A program made the translations under genes and the position numbers. From the NCBI GenBank assembly GCA_965219515.1, contig OZ244776.1, forward strand, positions 4,278,001-4,342,000: a stretch of 64,000 nt of DNA, given 5' to 3'. Positions within the stretch are counted from its first letter, which is position 1. Every line of letters begins with the position of its first letter. Shown here one piece after another: positions 33,103 to 40,492 of the stretch. The notes under the pieces are model-generated. The model was not told the origin of the DNA, did not search any database, and saw nothing but the letters and a program-made list of their open reading frames with translations. The stretch comes from Ilyomonas sp965219515 (lineage in GTDB: Bacteria > Bacteroidota > Bacteroidia > Chitinophagales > Chitinophagaceae).

Positions 33103-33139
33103 ACCCCTCTCCACCTGTGGAGAGGGGCTGGGGGTGAGG
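33103..33139 (+). repeat. Palindromic repeat (family B) after trpF
   Basis: A perfect 11-bp hairpin CCCCTCTCCAC/GTGGAGAGGGG (33103-33113 with 33116-33126) with tail CTGGGGGTGAGG. It is the same family as 31598-31632, in the same orientation. Confidence 0.8.
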
Positions 33140-33271
33140 AAAATACAGTTTATGTACCCGGCGACTGAATCGCTTATTGAGCATCGTTGCGACGCTCCGG
33201 TCAACGCCTTGTCCGCTGTTTGGGCTGTCTTTACAAATTTTCACAACGCAGAATCAGATAATTGAATCAAT

Positions 33272-33796
33272 ATGATTGAACTCAGTTCTCCCTCAGAAAA
33301 CGCCAACATCATCATTCGCGAAGCAACGCGGGAAGATATTCCGCAAATGCTGGACATTTATAACGATGTTATTTTGCATACAACGGCTGTTTATAACTAC
33401 GATCCGCATACATTGGATATGCGCACCGAATGGTTTGAAACCAAGCAGCGGCAAGGCTTTCCGGTGTTTGTGGCAGAAGAAAACGATGTGATTGCCGGCT
33501 TTAGTTCTATCGGTCCGTTTCGTGCCTGGCAGGCATATAAATATACGGTTGAAAATTCGGTTTATGTAAAGTCTGATTGCCGTGGCAAAGGCATTGGCAA
33601 GTTGTTGCTGAAGCCACTGATTGATGCTGCAAAGAAATTAAAGCTACATGCCATCGTTGCCGGCATAGATGCCACCAATGAAGCGAGTATTACCTTACAC
33701 AAGCAATTGGGATTTGCAGAAGTGGCGCATTTTAAAGAAGTGGGTTATAAGTTTAACCGCTGGCTGGACTTAAAGTTTCTGGAGTTGATATTATGA
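33272..33796 (+). CDS. GNAT N-acetyltransferase, phosphinothricin acetyltransferase-like
   Basis: A 174-residue GNAT protein. The N-terminus IIREATREDIPQMLDIYNDVILHTTAVY and the acetyl-CoA loop SDCRGKGIGKLLLKPLI are characteristic of the phosphinothricin/methionine sulfoximine acetyltransferase branch. The C-terminal EVGYKFNRWLDLKFLE is also typical. The substrate is inferred. It sits between trpF and trpB on the same strand, separated by repeat-rich spacers, and has no obvious role in tryptophan synthesis. A reverse family D repeat begins at the base after its stop codon. Confidence 0.88.
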   Translation: MIELSSPSENANIIIREATREDIPQMLDIYNDVILHTTAVYNYDPHTLDMRTEWFETKQRQGFPVFVAEENDVIAGFSSIGPFRAWQAYKYTVENSVYVKSDCRGKGIGKLLLKPLIDAAKKLKLHAIVAGIDATNEASITLHKQLGFAEVAHFKEVGYKFNRWLDLKFLELIL

Positions 33797-33813
33797 CGGA
33801 GATTGGGAGAGAT
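33797..33813 (-). repeat. Junction repeat (family D), reverse copy after the acetyltransferase
   Basis: CGGAGATTGGGAGAGAT starts at the base immediately after the acetyltransferase TGA. It is slightly shortened relative to the other copies. No forward partner was found before trpB. Confidence 0.6.
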
Positions 33814-33823
33814 GATTGCTGCT

Positions 33824-33847
33824 GTACGAAGTCTCCAGACTTCGTAC
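33824..33847 (+). repeat. REP hairpin (family C), left
   Basis: Perfect 10-bp palindromic stem GTACGAAGTC/GACTTCGTAC with loop TCCA, between the acetyltransferase and RAYT genes. Confidence 0.85.
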
Positions 33848-33908
33848 TTGCTATGTTCTTCAAAGTCTCTGACTTTCTTTCGATGTAAAGTTTATAAAAC
33901 TTGCCCAC

Positions 33909-34469
33909 ATGCAAAATAAAAATTTCAAAGGCGGCTATTTAATTCGCGACCAAAACGCCACGCATTATCTCACATTCACCGTTTGTGGCTGGATAGATTT
34001 ATTTGCCCGTAAAGAATACAAAGACATCATCATCAATTCCTTCAAATATTGCCAGGAAAAAAAAGGCTTGATTTTATATGCGTACGTTATTATGAGCAAT
34101 CATTTGCATGTACTTGCCAGCGCAAAAGAAGGATTTACATTAAGCGACATTGTGCGGGATTTTAAAAAATATACACACAATCAAATGATTCAAATTATAG
34201 ACAGCGAAAAGGAAAGCCGGCGTTTGTGGATGCTGTACCAGTTTAGGTTTTATGGCAGCCGCAACAGCAAGAATGAATATTTCCAGATATGGACAAATGG
34301 GAATCACCCGGAAGAATGTTTCAGCAAGGAATTTACAGATACAAAAATCAATTACATTCATCAAAATCCGGTGCGGGCTGGCATTGTATACGAGGCGGCT
34401 GATTATGTTTATTTAAGCGCAGCAAATTATAATGGCAAGAAGGGAATTCTGGAAGTAGAAGTGATATAA
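33909..34469 (+). CDS. REP-associated tyrosine transposase (RAYT, IS200/IS605-like Y1 family)
   Basis: A 186-residue single-domain Y1 HUH endonuclease. The metal-binding HUH motif is H65-L-H67 (MSNHLHVLA) and the catalytic Tyr is Y149 (KINYIHQNPVRAGIV). The segment DIVRDFKKYTHN is typical of the RAYT branch. All catalytic residues are present, so it may still be active. It is flanked by palindromic repeats that are likely its substrate. Confidence 0.92.
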   Translation: MQNKNFKGGYLIRDQNATHYLTFTVCGWIDLFARKEYKDIIINSFKYCQEKKGLILYAYVIMSNHLHVLASAKEGFTLSDIVRDFKKYTHNQMIQIIDSEKESRRLWMLYQFRFYGSRNSKNEYFQIWTNGNHPEECFSKEFTDTKINYIHQNPVRAGIVYEAADYVYLSAANYNGKKGILEVEVI

Positions 34470-34473
34470 ATGT

Positions 34474-34547
34474 AACAAGAGATATAGTCGGAGACTATGA
34501 AGAACATAATAACAAGAGATATAGTCGGAGACTATGAAGAACATAAC
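34474..34547 (+). repeat. 37-bp tandem duplication carrying ATAGTC hairpins
   Basis: Two adjacent 37-bp copies (34474-34510 and 34511-34547) differ only at their last base. Each carries a small palindrome ATAGTC-GGA-GACTAT and the word GAAGAACATAA. They lie directly inside the right REP hairpin of the RAYT unit; the left side has only one, diverged, copy of the corresponding segment. Confidence 0.85.
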
Positions 34548-34549
34548 AA

Positions 34550-34573
34550 GTACGAAGTCCGGAGACTTCGTAC
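34550..34573 (+). repeat. REP hairpin (family C), right
   Basis: Perfect 10-bp stem GTACGAAGTC/GACTTCGTAC with loop CGGA, 37 bp before the trpB start. It is the inverted partner of 33824-33847. Confidence 0.85.
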
Positions 34574-34610
34574 AGCAGCACAGCAATAAAATTACTTTTT
34601 AATTATCATT

Positions 34611-35834
34611 ATGATTAACATCACCTCATTCAATAACAAAGGCACCTATAAACAGCCAAACATTTTTGGTTACTACGGCGATTTTGGCGGCGCTTACATT
34701 CCCGAAATGCTGCACCGAAATGTAGAAGAATTAAAGAACCGTTATTTGGAAATTATGTATGAAACCGTCTTCCAGCAAGAGTTTCAGGCATTGCTGAAAG
34801 ATTATGTGGGCAGACCAACACCTTTGTTTTTAGCAGAAAGGCTAAGCAATAAATACAACACAACCGTTTATTTAAAACGCGAAGATTTAAATCATACCGG
34901 TGCACATAAAATCAACAATGCCATCGGGCAGGTATTATTAGCGCAAAGGCTTGGCAAGAAAAAAATTATTGCGGAAACCGGTGCTGGGCAGCATGGCGTG
35001 GCAACGGCAACCGTGTGCGCGTTAAAGGGCATTGAATGCACCGTATATATGGGCGAAGTGGACATTGAACGGCAGGCGCCCAACGTTGCCAGAATGAAGA
35101 TGCTGGGCGCAACGGTGATTCCTGCCACCAGCGGAAGCAAAACATTGAAAGACGCTACCAACGAAGCCATTCGCGCGTGGATAAACGATCCGCTTGATAC
35201 GCATTATGTAATTGGCAGTGTGGTAGGTCCGCATCCGTATCCCGATATGGTGGCGCGTTTTCAAAGCATCATCAGCGAAGAAATACGCTGGCAGTTAAAA
35301 GAACATACCGGCAAAGAATTGCCAACGCATGTGATTGCCTGCGTGGGCGGCGGCAGCAATGCAGCCGGTGCGTACTATCATTTTTTAGATGAAGACAGCG
35401 TAAAAATTATCGCCGTAGAAGCGGCAGGTTGCGGCATCAATAGTGGTATGAGCGCCGCTACCACGCAGCTTGGAAAGCCCGGTGTGTTGCACGGCAGCAA
35501 AAGCTTAGTGATGCAAACGCCGGATGGACAAGTAACAGAGCCGCACAGCATTTCAGCAGGTTTGGATTATCCTGGAATTGGTCCGATGCACGCACATTTG
35601 TATGCCAGCGGTCGCGGTACATTTTTAAGCGCAACAGATTACGAATCTTTAGCCGCAGGCTTTCAGTTGGCGAAGCTGGAAGGCATCATTCCGGCATTGG
35701 AAAGCGCTCATGCGTTGTGTGCTTTGGATCAATTAAAACTGAGTGCGAAAGACGTTGTCGTGATGTGTTTAAGCGGTCGCGGTGATAAAGATTTAAGTAC
35801 GTATATGAAAGCGATGGAAGCTCCCATCCCCTAA
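34611..35834 (+). CDS. trpB: Tryptophan synthase beta chain
   Basis: The 407-residue PLP enzyme that joins indole to serine. The PLP lysine is K100 in HTGAHKINNAIGQ; ETGAGQHGVATAT and the phosphate loop VGGGSNAAG are present, so it is a TrpB1-type subunit that works with TrpA. The last residues APIP and the stop codon lie inside a hairpin (35818-35844), so the native C-terminus seems to have been replaced or extended by a repeat. Confidence 0.97.
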   Translation: MINITSFNNKGTYKQPNIFGYYGDFGGAYIPEMLHRNVEELKNRYLEIMYETVFQQEFQALLKDYVGRPTPLFLAERLSNKYNTTVYLKREDLNHTGAHKINNAIGQVLLAQRLGKKKIIAETGAGQHGVATATVCALKGIECTVYMGEVDIERQAPNVARMKMLGATVIPATSGSKTLKDATNEAIRAWINDPLDTHYVIGSVVGPHPYPDMVARFQSIISEEIRWQLKEHTGKELPTHVIACVGGGSNAAGAYYHFLDEDSVKIIAVEAAGCGINSGMSAATTQLGKPGVLHGSKSLVMQTPDGQVTEPHSISAGLDYPGIGPMHAHLYASGRGTFLSATDYESLAAGFQLAKLEGIIPALESAHALCALDQLKLSAKDVVVMCLSGRGDKDLSTYMKAMEAPIP

Positions 35835-35844
35835 AAGGGAGCTT
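35818..35844 (+). repeat. Palindromic repeat overlapping the trpB stop
   Basis: AAGCTCCC (35818-35825) pairs with GGGAGCTT (35837-35844); the loop holds the TAA stop at 35832-35834. It encodes the C-terminal APIP of TrpB. Confidence 0.7.
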
Positions 35845-35897
35845 GAAAGCTGTCGCACCATTGAAAAAGCAAAACAGAAAGAGGAAAATCGAAAAGC

Positions 35898-36704
35898 ATG
35901 AGTTTATTAAAAGTGGTTTTTAAAAACTCCCCTTCAGGGGCGGAGGGGCATCACATTCTTAACGTCTATTGTACGGCTGGTTATCCGCAGTTAAATAGCA
36001 CCCTGGAAGTGATGAATGCATTGCAGGATAATGGTGTAAACATCATTGAGCTCGGAATGCCTTACAGCGATCCGTTGGCGGATGGACCCACCATTCAACA
36101 TAGCAACAGCATTGCATTAGAGAATGGTATGACAATAGAAACATTATTTGCACAATTAAAAAATTTTAGAAACGCCCCTTCAGGGGATGGGGGTTCTATT
36201 CAAATACCTGTGATTCTGATGGGCTACATGAATCCGATTCTGCAATATGGTTTTGAAAAATTTTGTAAACAGGCGGCAGAACTTCCGGTTGATGGCTTAA
36301 TCCTTCCTGATCTTCCCGAATATGAATATCAAACCCTGTATGGCGATATCATCAAGCGGTATGGACTGGATTTTATTTTCTTAATCACACCTGAAACTTC
36401 AGAAGAACGCATACGAAGATTGGATGCGTTAAGCACCGGCTTTTTATACGCTGTTTCTTCTTCTTCCATAACCGGCAGCGACAAAGATTTTACACCGGTA
36501 GAAAGCTACCTGCAACGCCTGCAAAATATGAACCTGAAGAATCCGGTTTTGGTTGGCTTTGGTATCAAAAACAAGCAAACATTTCAATCAGCCTGCAAGT
36601 ATGCAAACGGCGCTATCATTGGCACGGCTTACATCAAAGCGATAGAAAATTCAACCAATATTGCAGCCGATACGAAGCATTTTTTAAACGGTATTTTACA
36701 ATAA
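35898..36704 (+). CDS. trpA: Tryptophan synthase alpha chain with two in-frame REP-derived segments
   Basis: A 268-residue TIM barrel that cleaves indole-3-glycerol phosphate. The catalytic Glu51 (ELGMPYSDP) and Asp62 (LADGPTIQ) are intact, as are LMGYMNP and the phosphate loop VGFGIKN. Residues 10-18 (NSPSGAEGH) and 92-99 (NAPSGDGG) are each encoded by a CCCCTTCAGGGG palindrome with a G-rich tail, placed before the first strand and in the loop before IQIPV. Other TrpA proteins are about five or six residues shorter at each point. The reading frame is preserved. Confidence 0.96.
   Translation: MSLLKVVFKNSPSGAEGHHILNVYCTAGYPQLNSTLEVMNALQDNGVNIIELGMPYSDPLADGPTIQHSNSIALENGMTIETLFAQLKNFRNAPSGDGGSIQIPVILMGYMNPILQYGFEKFCKQAAELPVDGLILPDLPEYEYQTLYGDIIKRYGLDFIFLITPETSEERIRRLDALSTGFLYAVSSSSITGSDKDFTPVESYLQRLQNMNLKNPVLVGFGIKNKQTFQSACKYANGAIIGTAYIKAIENSTNIAADTKHFLNGILQ
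35926..35949 (+). repeat. REP (family A) inside trpA, first copy
   Basis: ACTCCCCTTCAGGGG followed by the tail CGGAGGGGC. The family also occurs at 36175 in trpA and as an inverted pair at 60945-61057 in the efflux operon. Confidence 0.85.
36175..36193 (+). repeat. REP (family A) inside trpA, second copy
   Basis: CCCCTTCAGGGG followed by ATGGGGG, in the same orientation and the same reading phase as the first copy, so that both encode P-S-G. Confidence 0.85.
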
Positions 36705-36762
36705 AATACAGTTCAATTTTATCATCGTTTCAAACTCTCCGCCGCGGCAGAATAGGAGCATC

Positions 36763-37278
36763 ATGAAGTTTATCAAACTTGCCATCATCAGCATTATTGT
36801 TTTGTTCCTCATTCTTACAGCGCTTGGCCTGCTGTTGCCATCAACCGTAAGAGTAACGCGCAGCATTACCATTCTTACCTCGCGCAATACGTTATATCAT
36901 TATGTTGGTGATATGAAGCAATGGCCGCTGTGGATGGAGGGAATGGATGCGAATGCGATAAAATTTACAAACTCGAAGACAAGCGGACATGGCGCCGTTG
37001 CAATAGTAGGAAAGCAACAAATTTATATGGTAAAAGATACAGGCAATATAATAGAAAGTGTTTGGCAAAACAATAACAGAAGTCATCAGCTTTGCGTTTT
37101 TCAGTTATATTCCGATACCGCAATCAATACCACAACCTGTAACTGGTATTTTGAGCAAAAATTAAATTGGTACCCGTGGGAGCGATTGCCCGCCATAGCC
37201 AACGATAAGATATTGGGCCCTTTCATGGAACATAGTTTAGACAAGCTGAAAGAAATAGCTGAAGCAAATAAAAACTAA
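36763..37278 (+). CDS. SRPBCC-family protein with N-terminal membrane helix
   Basis: A 171-residue protein with one membrane helix (LAIISIIVLFLILTALGLLL) followed by an SRPBCC / START-like lipid-binding fold: VRVTRSITILTSRNTLYHYV, the conserved WPLWMEGMD and a final long helix HSLDKLKEIAEAN. It probably binds a hydrophobic ligand at the outer face of the inner membrane. The function is unknown. It follows trpA by 58 bp and may be co-transcribed. Its last 4 bp overlap the end of the convergent bioA gene. Confidence 0.75.
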   Translation: MKFIKLAIISIIVLFLILTALGLLLPSTVRVTRSITILTSRNTLYHYVGDMKQWPLWMEGMDANAIKFTNSKTSGHGAVAIVGKQQIYMVKDTGNIIESVWQNNNRSHQLCVFQLYSDTAINTTTCNWYFEQKLNWYPWERLPAIANDKILGPFMEHSLDKLKEIAEANKN

Positions 37279-38552
37279 TCAATCAAAGTTTCAATCACGT
37301 GATACACTTTATTTAATTCTTCTTCCGTAATACTATAGGGTGGCATTATGTAAACCGTGTTGCCAAGCGGTCTGATATAAACGCCCTGCTGCAAACATTT
37401 TTTCGTTATGGTTGCGCTGATGTCATTTAAATATTCATCTTTTCCTTCGTTTATTTCAAATGCTGCAATGGTTCCCAGCACACGAAGATTTTTGATGTTT
37501 TGTTTATTGTGCAGACGTTGTACAAATTCATGATTTTGTTTTTCAATCCGGCGTATTTTCTCAATACAATTGTTTTGAAACCATAAGTCTAAACTTGCCA
37601 ATGCTGCCGTGCAAGCCAATGGATTTGCGGTAAAAGAATGACCATGAAAAAACGTTTTCAGCTTGTCGTCGTTTACATAAGCGTCATATATTTTTTGCGA
37701 GCAGGCAGTAACGCCAAGCGCCATCGTACCGCCTGTTAAGCCTTTGCTTAAACAGATAATATCGGGCTTGCATTGCATGTATTCCGAAGCAAACAATTTT
37801 CCGGTTCTGCCAAAGCCCGTCATCACTTCGTCGGCAATGCAAATGATGTTTTTACTTTGTACAAACTGCAACAATTCATTCATCCAAAACGCATCGTACA
37901 TCTTCATGCCGCCAGCACCTTGTACCAACGGTTCATAAATAAAAGCGGCAATTTCATCAGCTTCTTTTTCTATTAATTTCTTCGTTGCCTCCCCGTTATT
38001 TTCATCCGGTACATTAATAAAAATTACTTCAAACAGTAAATCATGGAACGCCATGGTAAACACACTTCTGTCGCTCACGCTCATTGCGCCAAACGTGTCG
38101 CCATGATACGAATTGTTGAAAGCAAGCACCTTTGTTTTTCTTATCAACCCATTGCTTGTAGCTGATAGCTGATTCCACCAATACTGAATCGCCATTTTCA
38201 ACGCTACTTCGGTTGAGGTAGAGCCGTTATCGCTATAAAAAATTTTAGAAAAATTATCGGGTAAAATTTGCAATAACCGCCCGGCTAATTCTACTGCAGG
38301 CTGATGCGTGAAGCCTGCGAAAATGACCTGTTCAAGCTGCAAGGCTTGCCGGTACAGCTTTTCAGCGATGTATGGATGCGCATGGCCATGCAGCGTAACC
38401 CACCAGCTACTGATGGCATCTATGTAAGCGTTGTTGTTTTCATCAAAGAGAAGCGAGCCGTTACCGTGCGTAATGGCAAGCGGCGAAGGCATGTTTTTTT
38501 GCGGCGTAAACGGATGCCAGATGGCTTGCTTGTCGCGTTCTGCTAACGTCAT
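37275..38552 (-). CDS. bioA: Adenosylmethionine-8-amino-7-oxononanoate aminotransferase
   Basis: A 425-residue class III PLP aminotransferase in biotin synthesis. The BioA signature HPFTPQKNM is at the start, with SSWWVTLHGHAHP, SDNGSTSTEVALKMA, FNNSYHGDTFGAMSVS, CIADEVMTGFGRTGKLFASE and the PLP lysine in CLSKGLTGGTMALG. The two Trp residues after SS and the Tyr of SYHGDT are typical of BioA rather than other class III enzymes. No other bio genes are nearby. Confidence 0.95.
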   Translation of the reverse strand: MTLAERDKQAIWHPFTPQKNMPSPLAITHGNGSLLFDENNNAYIDAISSWWVTLHGHAHPYIAEKLYRQALQLEQVIFAGFTHQPAVELAGRLLQILPDNFSKIFYSDNGSTSTEVALKMAIQYWWNQLSATSNGLIRKTKVLAFNNSYHGDTFGAMSVSDRSVFTMAFHDLLFEVIFINVPDENNGEATKKLIEKEADEIAAFIYEPLVQGAGGMKMYDAFWMNELLQFVQSKNIICIADEVMTGFGRTGKLFASEYMQCKPDIICLSKGLTGGTMALGVTACSQKIYDAYVNDDKLKTFFHGHSFTANPLACTAALASLDLWFQNNCIEKIRRIEKQNHEFVQRLHNKQNIKNLRVLGTIAAFEINEGKDEYLNDISATITKKCLQQGVYIRPLGNTVYIMPPYSITEEELNKVYHVIETLID

Positions 38553-38610
38553 GCAGCAAATATAAAATAAACCCCATTTTATATTTTGTTTATTCCTTTA
38601 CAGATTGTTG

Positions 38611-38891
38611 TTAAGAAGTTCTCTTTCGGTTCGGATTTCGGTTTGCCATAAATATGCTGTATAGGGGAATTTTTTCTTCTCTTATTTCGTAAATACATCA
38701 TACGGAAATCGCTTTAATTTTCCTTGCCTGATCGGTTTATTTACAAAAGAATGTTTGAAAGGATTTTCTTCAATCCTATCAAGAAAAATTGGAAGTTTAT
38801 ATAACAAATCTTCTCTTATCGAATTGTAATAGTCATAAGCTTCCTGCAAATCCATCAAGGCAAGCGGTCTTAGTTCGATGGTAAAAATCAT
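38611..38891 (-). pseudogene. RelE/ParE-family toxin, frameshifted
   Basis: The ATG at 38891 opens MIFTIELRPLALMDLQEAYD..YN, a ParE-type start, and the frame ends early at 38682 after FPYDVFTK. The next minus-strand frame continues with YEIREEKIPLYSIF and NRNPNRKRTS to a TAA at 38611-38613, which is the normal C-terminus of ParE toxins. A one-base deletion near 38690 would explain this. The full gene would have given about 93 residues. The truncated protein lacks the last two beta strands, so it is probably inactive. A sequencing error is the alternative. Confidence 0.75.
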
Positions 38892-39112
38892 AAACTATTT
38901 TTCCTGTTTCGTACAATTTCTTTCACCTCTTCCCAGCTATACAATTTTCCTTTTCCATTCAGATAATTTTCTCTTTCCTGAATAATCAGTTTCATTTGTT
39001 CTTCCGGTATCTCATTCTGTTCCTTGATTAATTCCTGTATTTTTTCAAGTAAATCATCATCGCTATTATCTATTGCTTCATGCAATTCTTTGCGTATTGC
39101 TTCTGTTTCCAT
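38888..39112 (-). CDS. Antitoxin of a ParE/RelE-type module
   Basis: A 74-residue acidic protein from the ATG at 39112 (METEAIRKELHEAIDNSDDD); the open frame extends to 39181 without support. The sequence DLLEKIQELIKEQ and the end YSWEEVKEIVRNRKN match small Bacteroidota addiction-module antitoxins. Its stop overlaps the toxin start by 4 bp, the standard arrangement. It remains intact although the toxin is broken. Confidence 0.8.
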   Translation of the reverse strand: METEAIRKELHEAIDNSDDDLLEKIQELIKEQNEIPEEQMKLIIQERENYLNGKGKLYSWEEVKEIVRNRKNSL

Positions 39113-39185
39113 ATTCGTTTTATTTCTATTAAATATAGGAATTGATTCGTCGTGCTGTATTCTCTCACTGCGCCTCTGCATTTCC

Positions 39186-39193
39186 TATCTTTG
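39186..39193 (+). promoter_or_regulatory. -7 element for pdxA
   Basis: TATCTTTG matches TAnnTTTG exactly and ends 20 bp before the pdxA ATG. No clear -33 element was found. Confidence 0.55.
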
Positions 39194-39213
39194 ACGCTTA
39201 ATTAATTTAAATC

Positions 39214-40308
39214 ATGAGTGTAGAATTGCAGAAACCCATCATTGGTTTTTCAAGTGGCGATATTAACGGAATCGGTCTCGAAATCATTATGAAAGCCTTA
39301 AGCGATACGCACATTTTAGATATGTGCACACCTGTCATTTTTGCCAGCCAGAAAAGTTTGTTGTTTTATAAAAAGTTATCGCCGGAGGCTGGTATTAACT
39401 TTCAGATCATTAAAGATTTTACACGTTTGCCGCAGAAGCAAATCAGCCTGATGCCAAGCTGGGAAGAAGACGTGCAAATTGAACCCGGAAAGCTAACTGA
39501 TATCGGCGGTAAATACGCCTGGCTGTCATTGCAGCAGGCAACGCAGGCGTTGAAAGACGGCCACATTCATGGTTTGGTAACGGCGCCCATTCACAAGAAA
39601 AATATACAGAGCGAAGCGTTTATTTACAGCGGTCATACGCCTTTTTTAAAAGCGTTTTTTGAAGTGGAGGAAGTGGTGATGATATTAGCTGCCGATAATA
39701 TGCGCGTGGCTCCGCTGACCGAGCATGTGCCCGTTGCCGACATAACAAAATACATTACAAAAGAAAATATTTTGCGCAAGCTGAAAATACTGAACCATAG
39801 TCTGCAAAAAGATTTCGACATCAACAAACCCAAGATTGCCGTGCTGGGTTTGAACCCTCATGCAGGAGATGAAGGATTGATAGGCAGCGAAGAAGAAATC
39901 ATTATCAAGCCTGCCATTAAAGAAGCGAAGCAACACAATATGCTGGTGTTCGGACCTTACCCGGCCGATGCGTTTTTCGCCCGTGGCAGCTATGCGAAAT
40001 TCGATGCCGTGCTTGCCATGTATCACGATCAGGGTTTAATTCCTTTTAAATCGTTATCGCTTGGCAATACGGTAAACTATACCGCCGGTTTGCCCGCCGT
40101 GCGCACCAGTCCCGACCATGGCACCGCCTTCGATATTGCCGGTAAAGCCATTGCCGACCCAACGGCCATGATGTCTGCCACTTTTCAATGTATAGACATT
40201 GTGCGACGCAGAAATATTTACGAGGAAACGCATAGCAATCCGCTTCGCCGCATGAGCCAGCGCATACTTGCCAATGCAGAAGATGAAAGGGTGGAGGGGA
40301 ACCTGTGA
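39214..40308 (+). CDS. pdxA: 4-hydroxythreonine-4-phosphate dehydrogenase
   Basis: The 364-residue enzyme of the DXP-dependent vitamin B6 pathway, which oxidises 4-phosphohydroxy-L-threonine. The start PIIGFSSGDINGIGLEI, the TAPIHKKN and SGHTPFL motifs, LNPHAGDEGLIGSEE and the metal-binding histidine in YHDQGLIPFK are all present, with RTSPDHGTAFDIAGK near the end. It is followed by an inverted-repeat-bounded spacer and then rsmG. Confidence 0.96.
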   Translation: MSVELQKPIIGFSSGDINGIGLEIIMKALSDTHILDMCTPVIFASQKSLLFYKKLSPEAGINFQIIKDFTRLPQKQISLMPSWEEDVQIEPGKLTDIGGKYAWLSLQQATQALKDGHIHGLVTAPIHKKNIQSEAFIYSGHTPFLKAFFEVEEVVMILAADNMRVAPLTEHVPVADITKYITKENILRKLKILNHSLQKDFDINKPKIAVLGLNPHAGDEGLIGSEEEIIIKPAIKEAKQHNMLVFGPYPADAFFARGSYAKFDAVLAMYHDQGLIPFKSLSLGNTVNYTAGLPAVRTSPDHGTAFDIAGKAIADPTAMMSATFQCIDIVRRRNIYEETHSNPLRRMSQRILANAEDERVEGNL

Positions 40309-40327
40309 CGGGGATTTGGGGTGATTT
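40309..40327 (-). repeat. Junction repeat (family D), reverse copy after pdxA
   Basis: CGGGGATTTGGGGTGATTT starts at the base after the pdxA TGA. It is the imperfect inverted partner of 40474-40492; the pair encloses a 146-bp spacer with no gene. Confidence 0.8.
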
Positions 40328-40473
40328 ACGGGATGATAAGATGAATGCAATTTTATTAATCGCAATTATTTTTTAATCACATACATCATCCGGAATCAGG
40401 ATGCCGGCTAACAAGAAAAATTATCACATCAAATCTTTAATGCTTATGCTTAACAGTCATATATTCATCTCAT

Positions 40474-40492
40474 AAATCTCCCCAAATCTCCG
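40474..40492 (+). repeat. Junction repeat (family D), forward copy before rsmG
   Basis: AAATCTCCCCAAATCTCCG overlaps the first base of the rsmG GTG start codon. Confidence 0.85.

Larger units (their letters stand above)
33818..34579. mobile_element. REPtron-like unit: tyrosine transposase flanked by inverted palindromic repeats
   Basis: The left end GCTGCT-GTACGAAGTC-TCCA-GACTTCGTAC (33818-33847) and the right end (34550-34579) are inverted copies of each other. Similarity continues about 15-20 bp inward with few mismatches (TTGCTATGTTCTTC). Each end is itself a perfect 10-bp hairpin. Between them is a single RAYT gene. REP-associated transposases are known to be linked to such palindromes, so this is a self-contained unit inserted between the acetyltransferase gene and trpB. 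Confidence 0.8.

Noticed and set aside
34474..34547. Possible short CRISPR array
   Set aside because: Only two directly adjacent units with no spacers and no cas genes; it is a tandem duplication of a REP segment.
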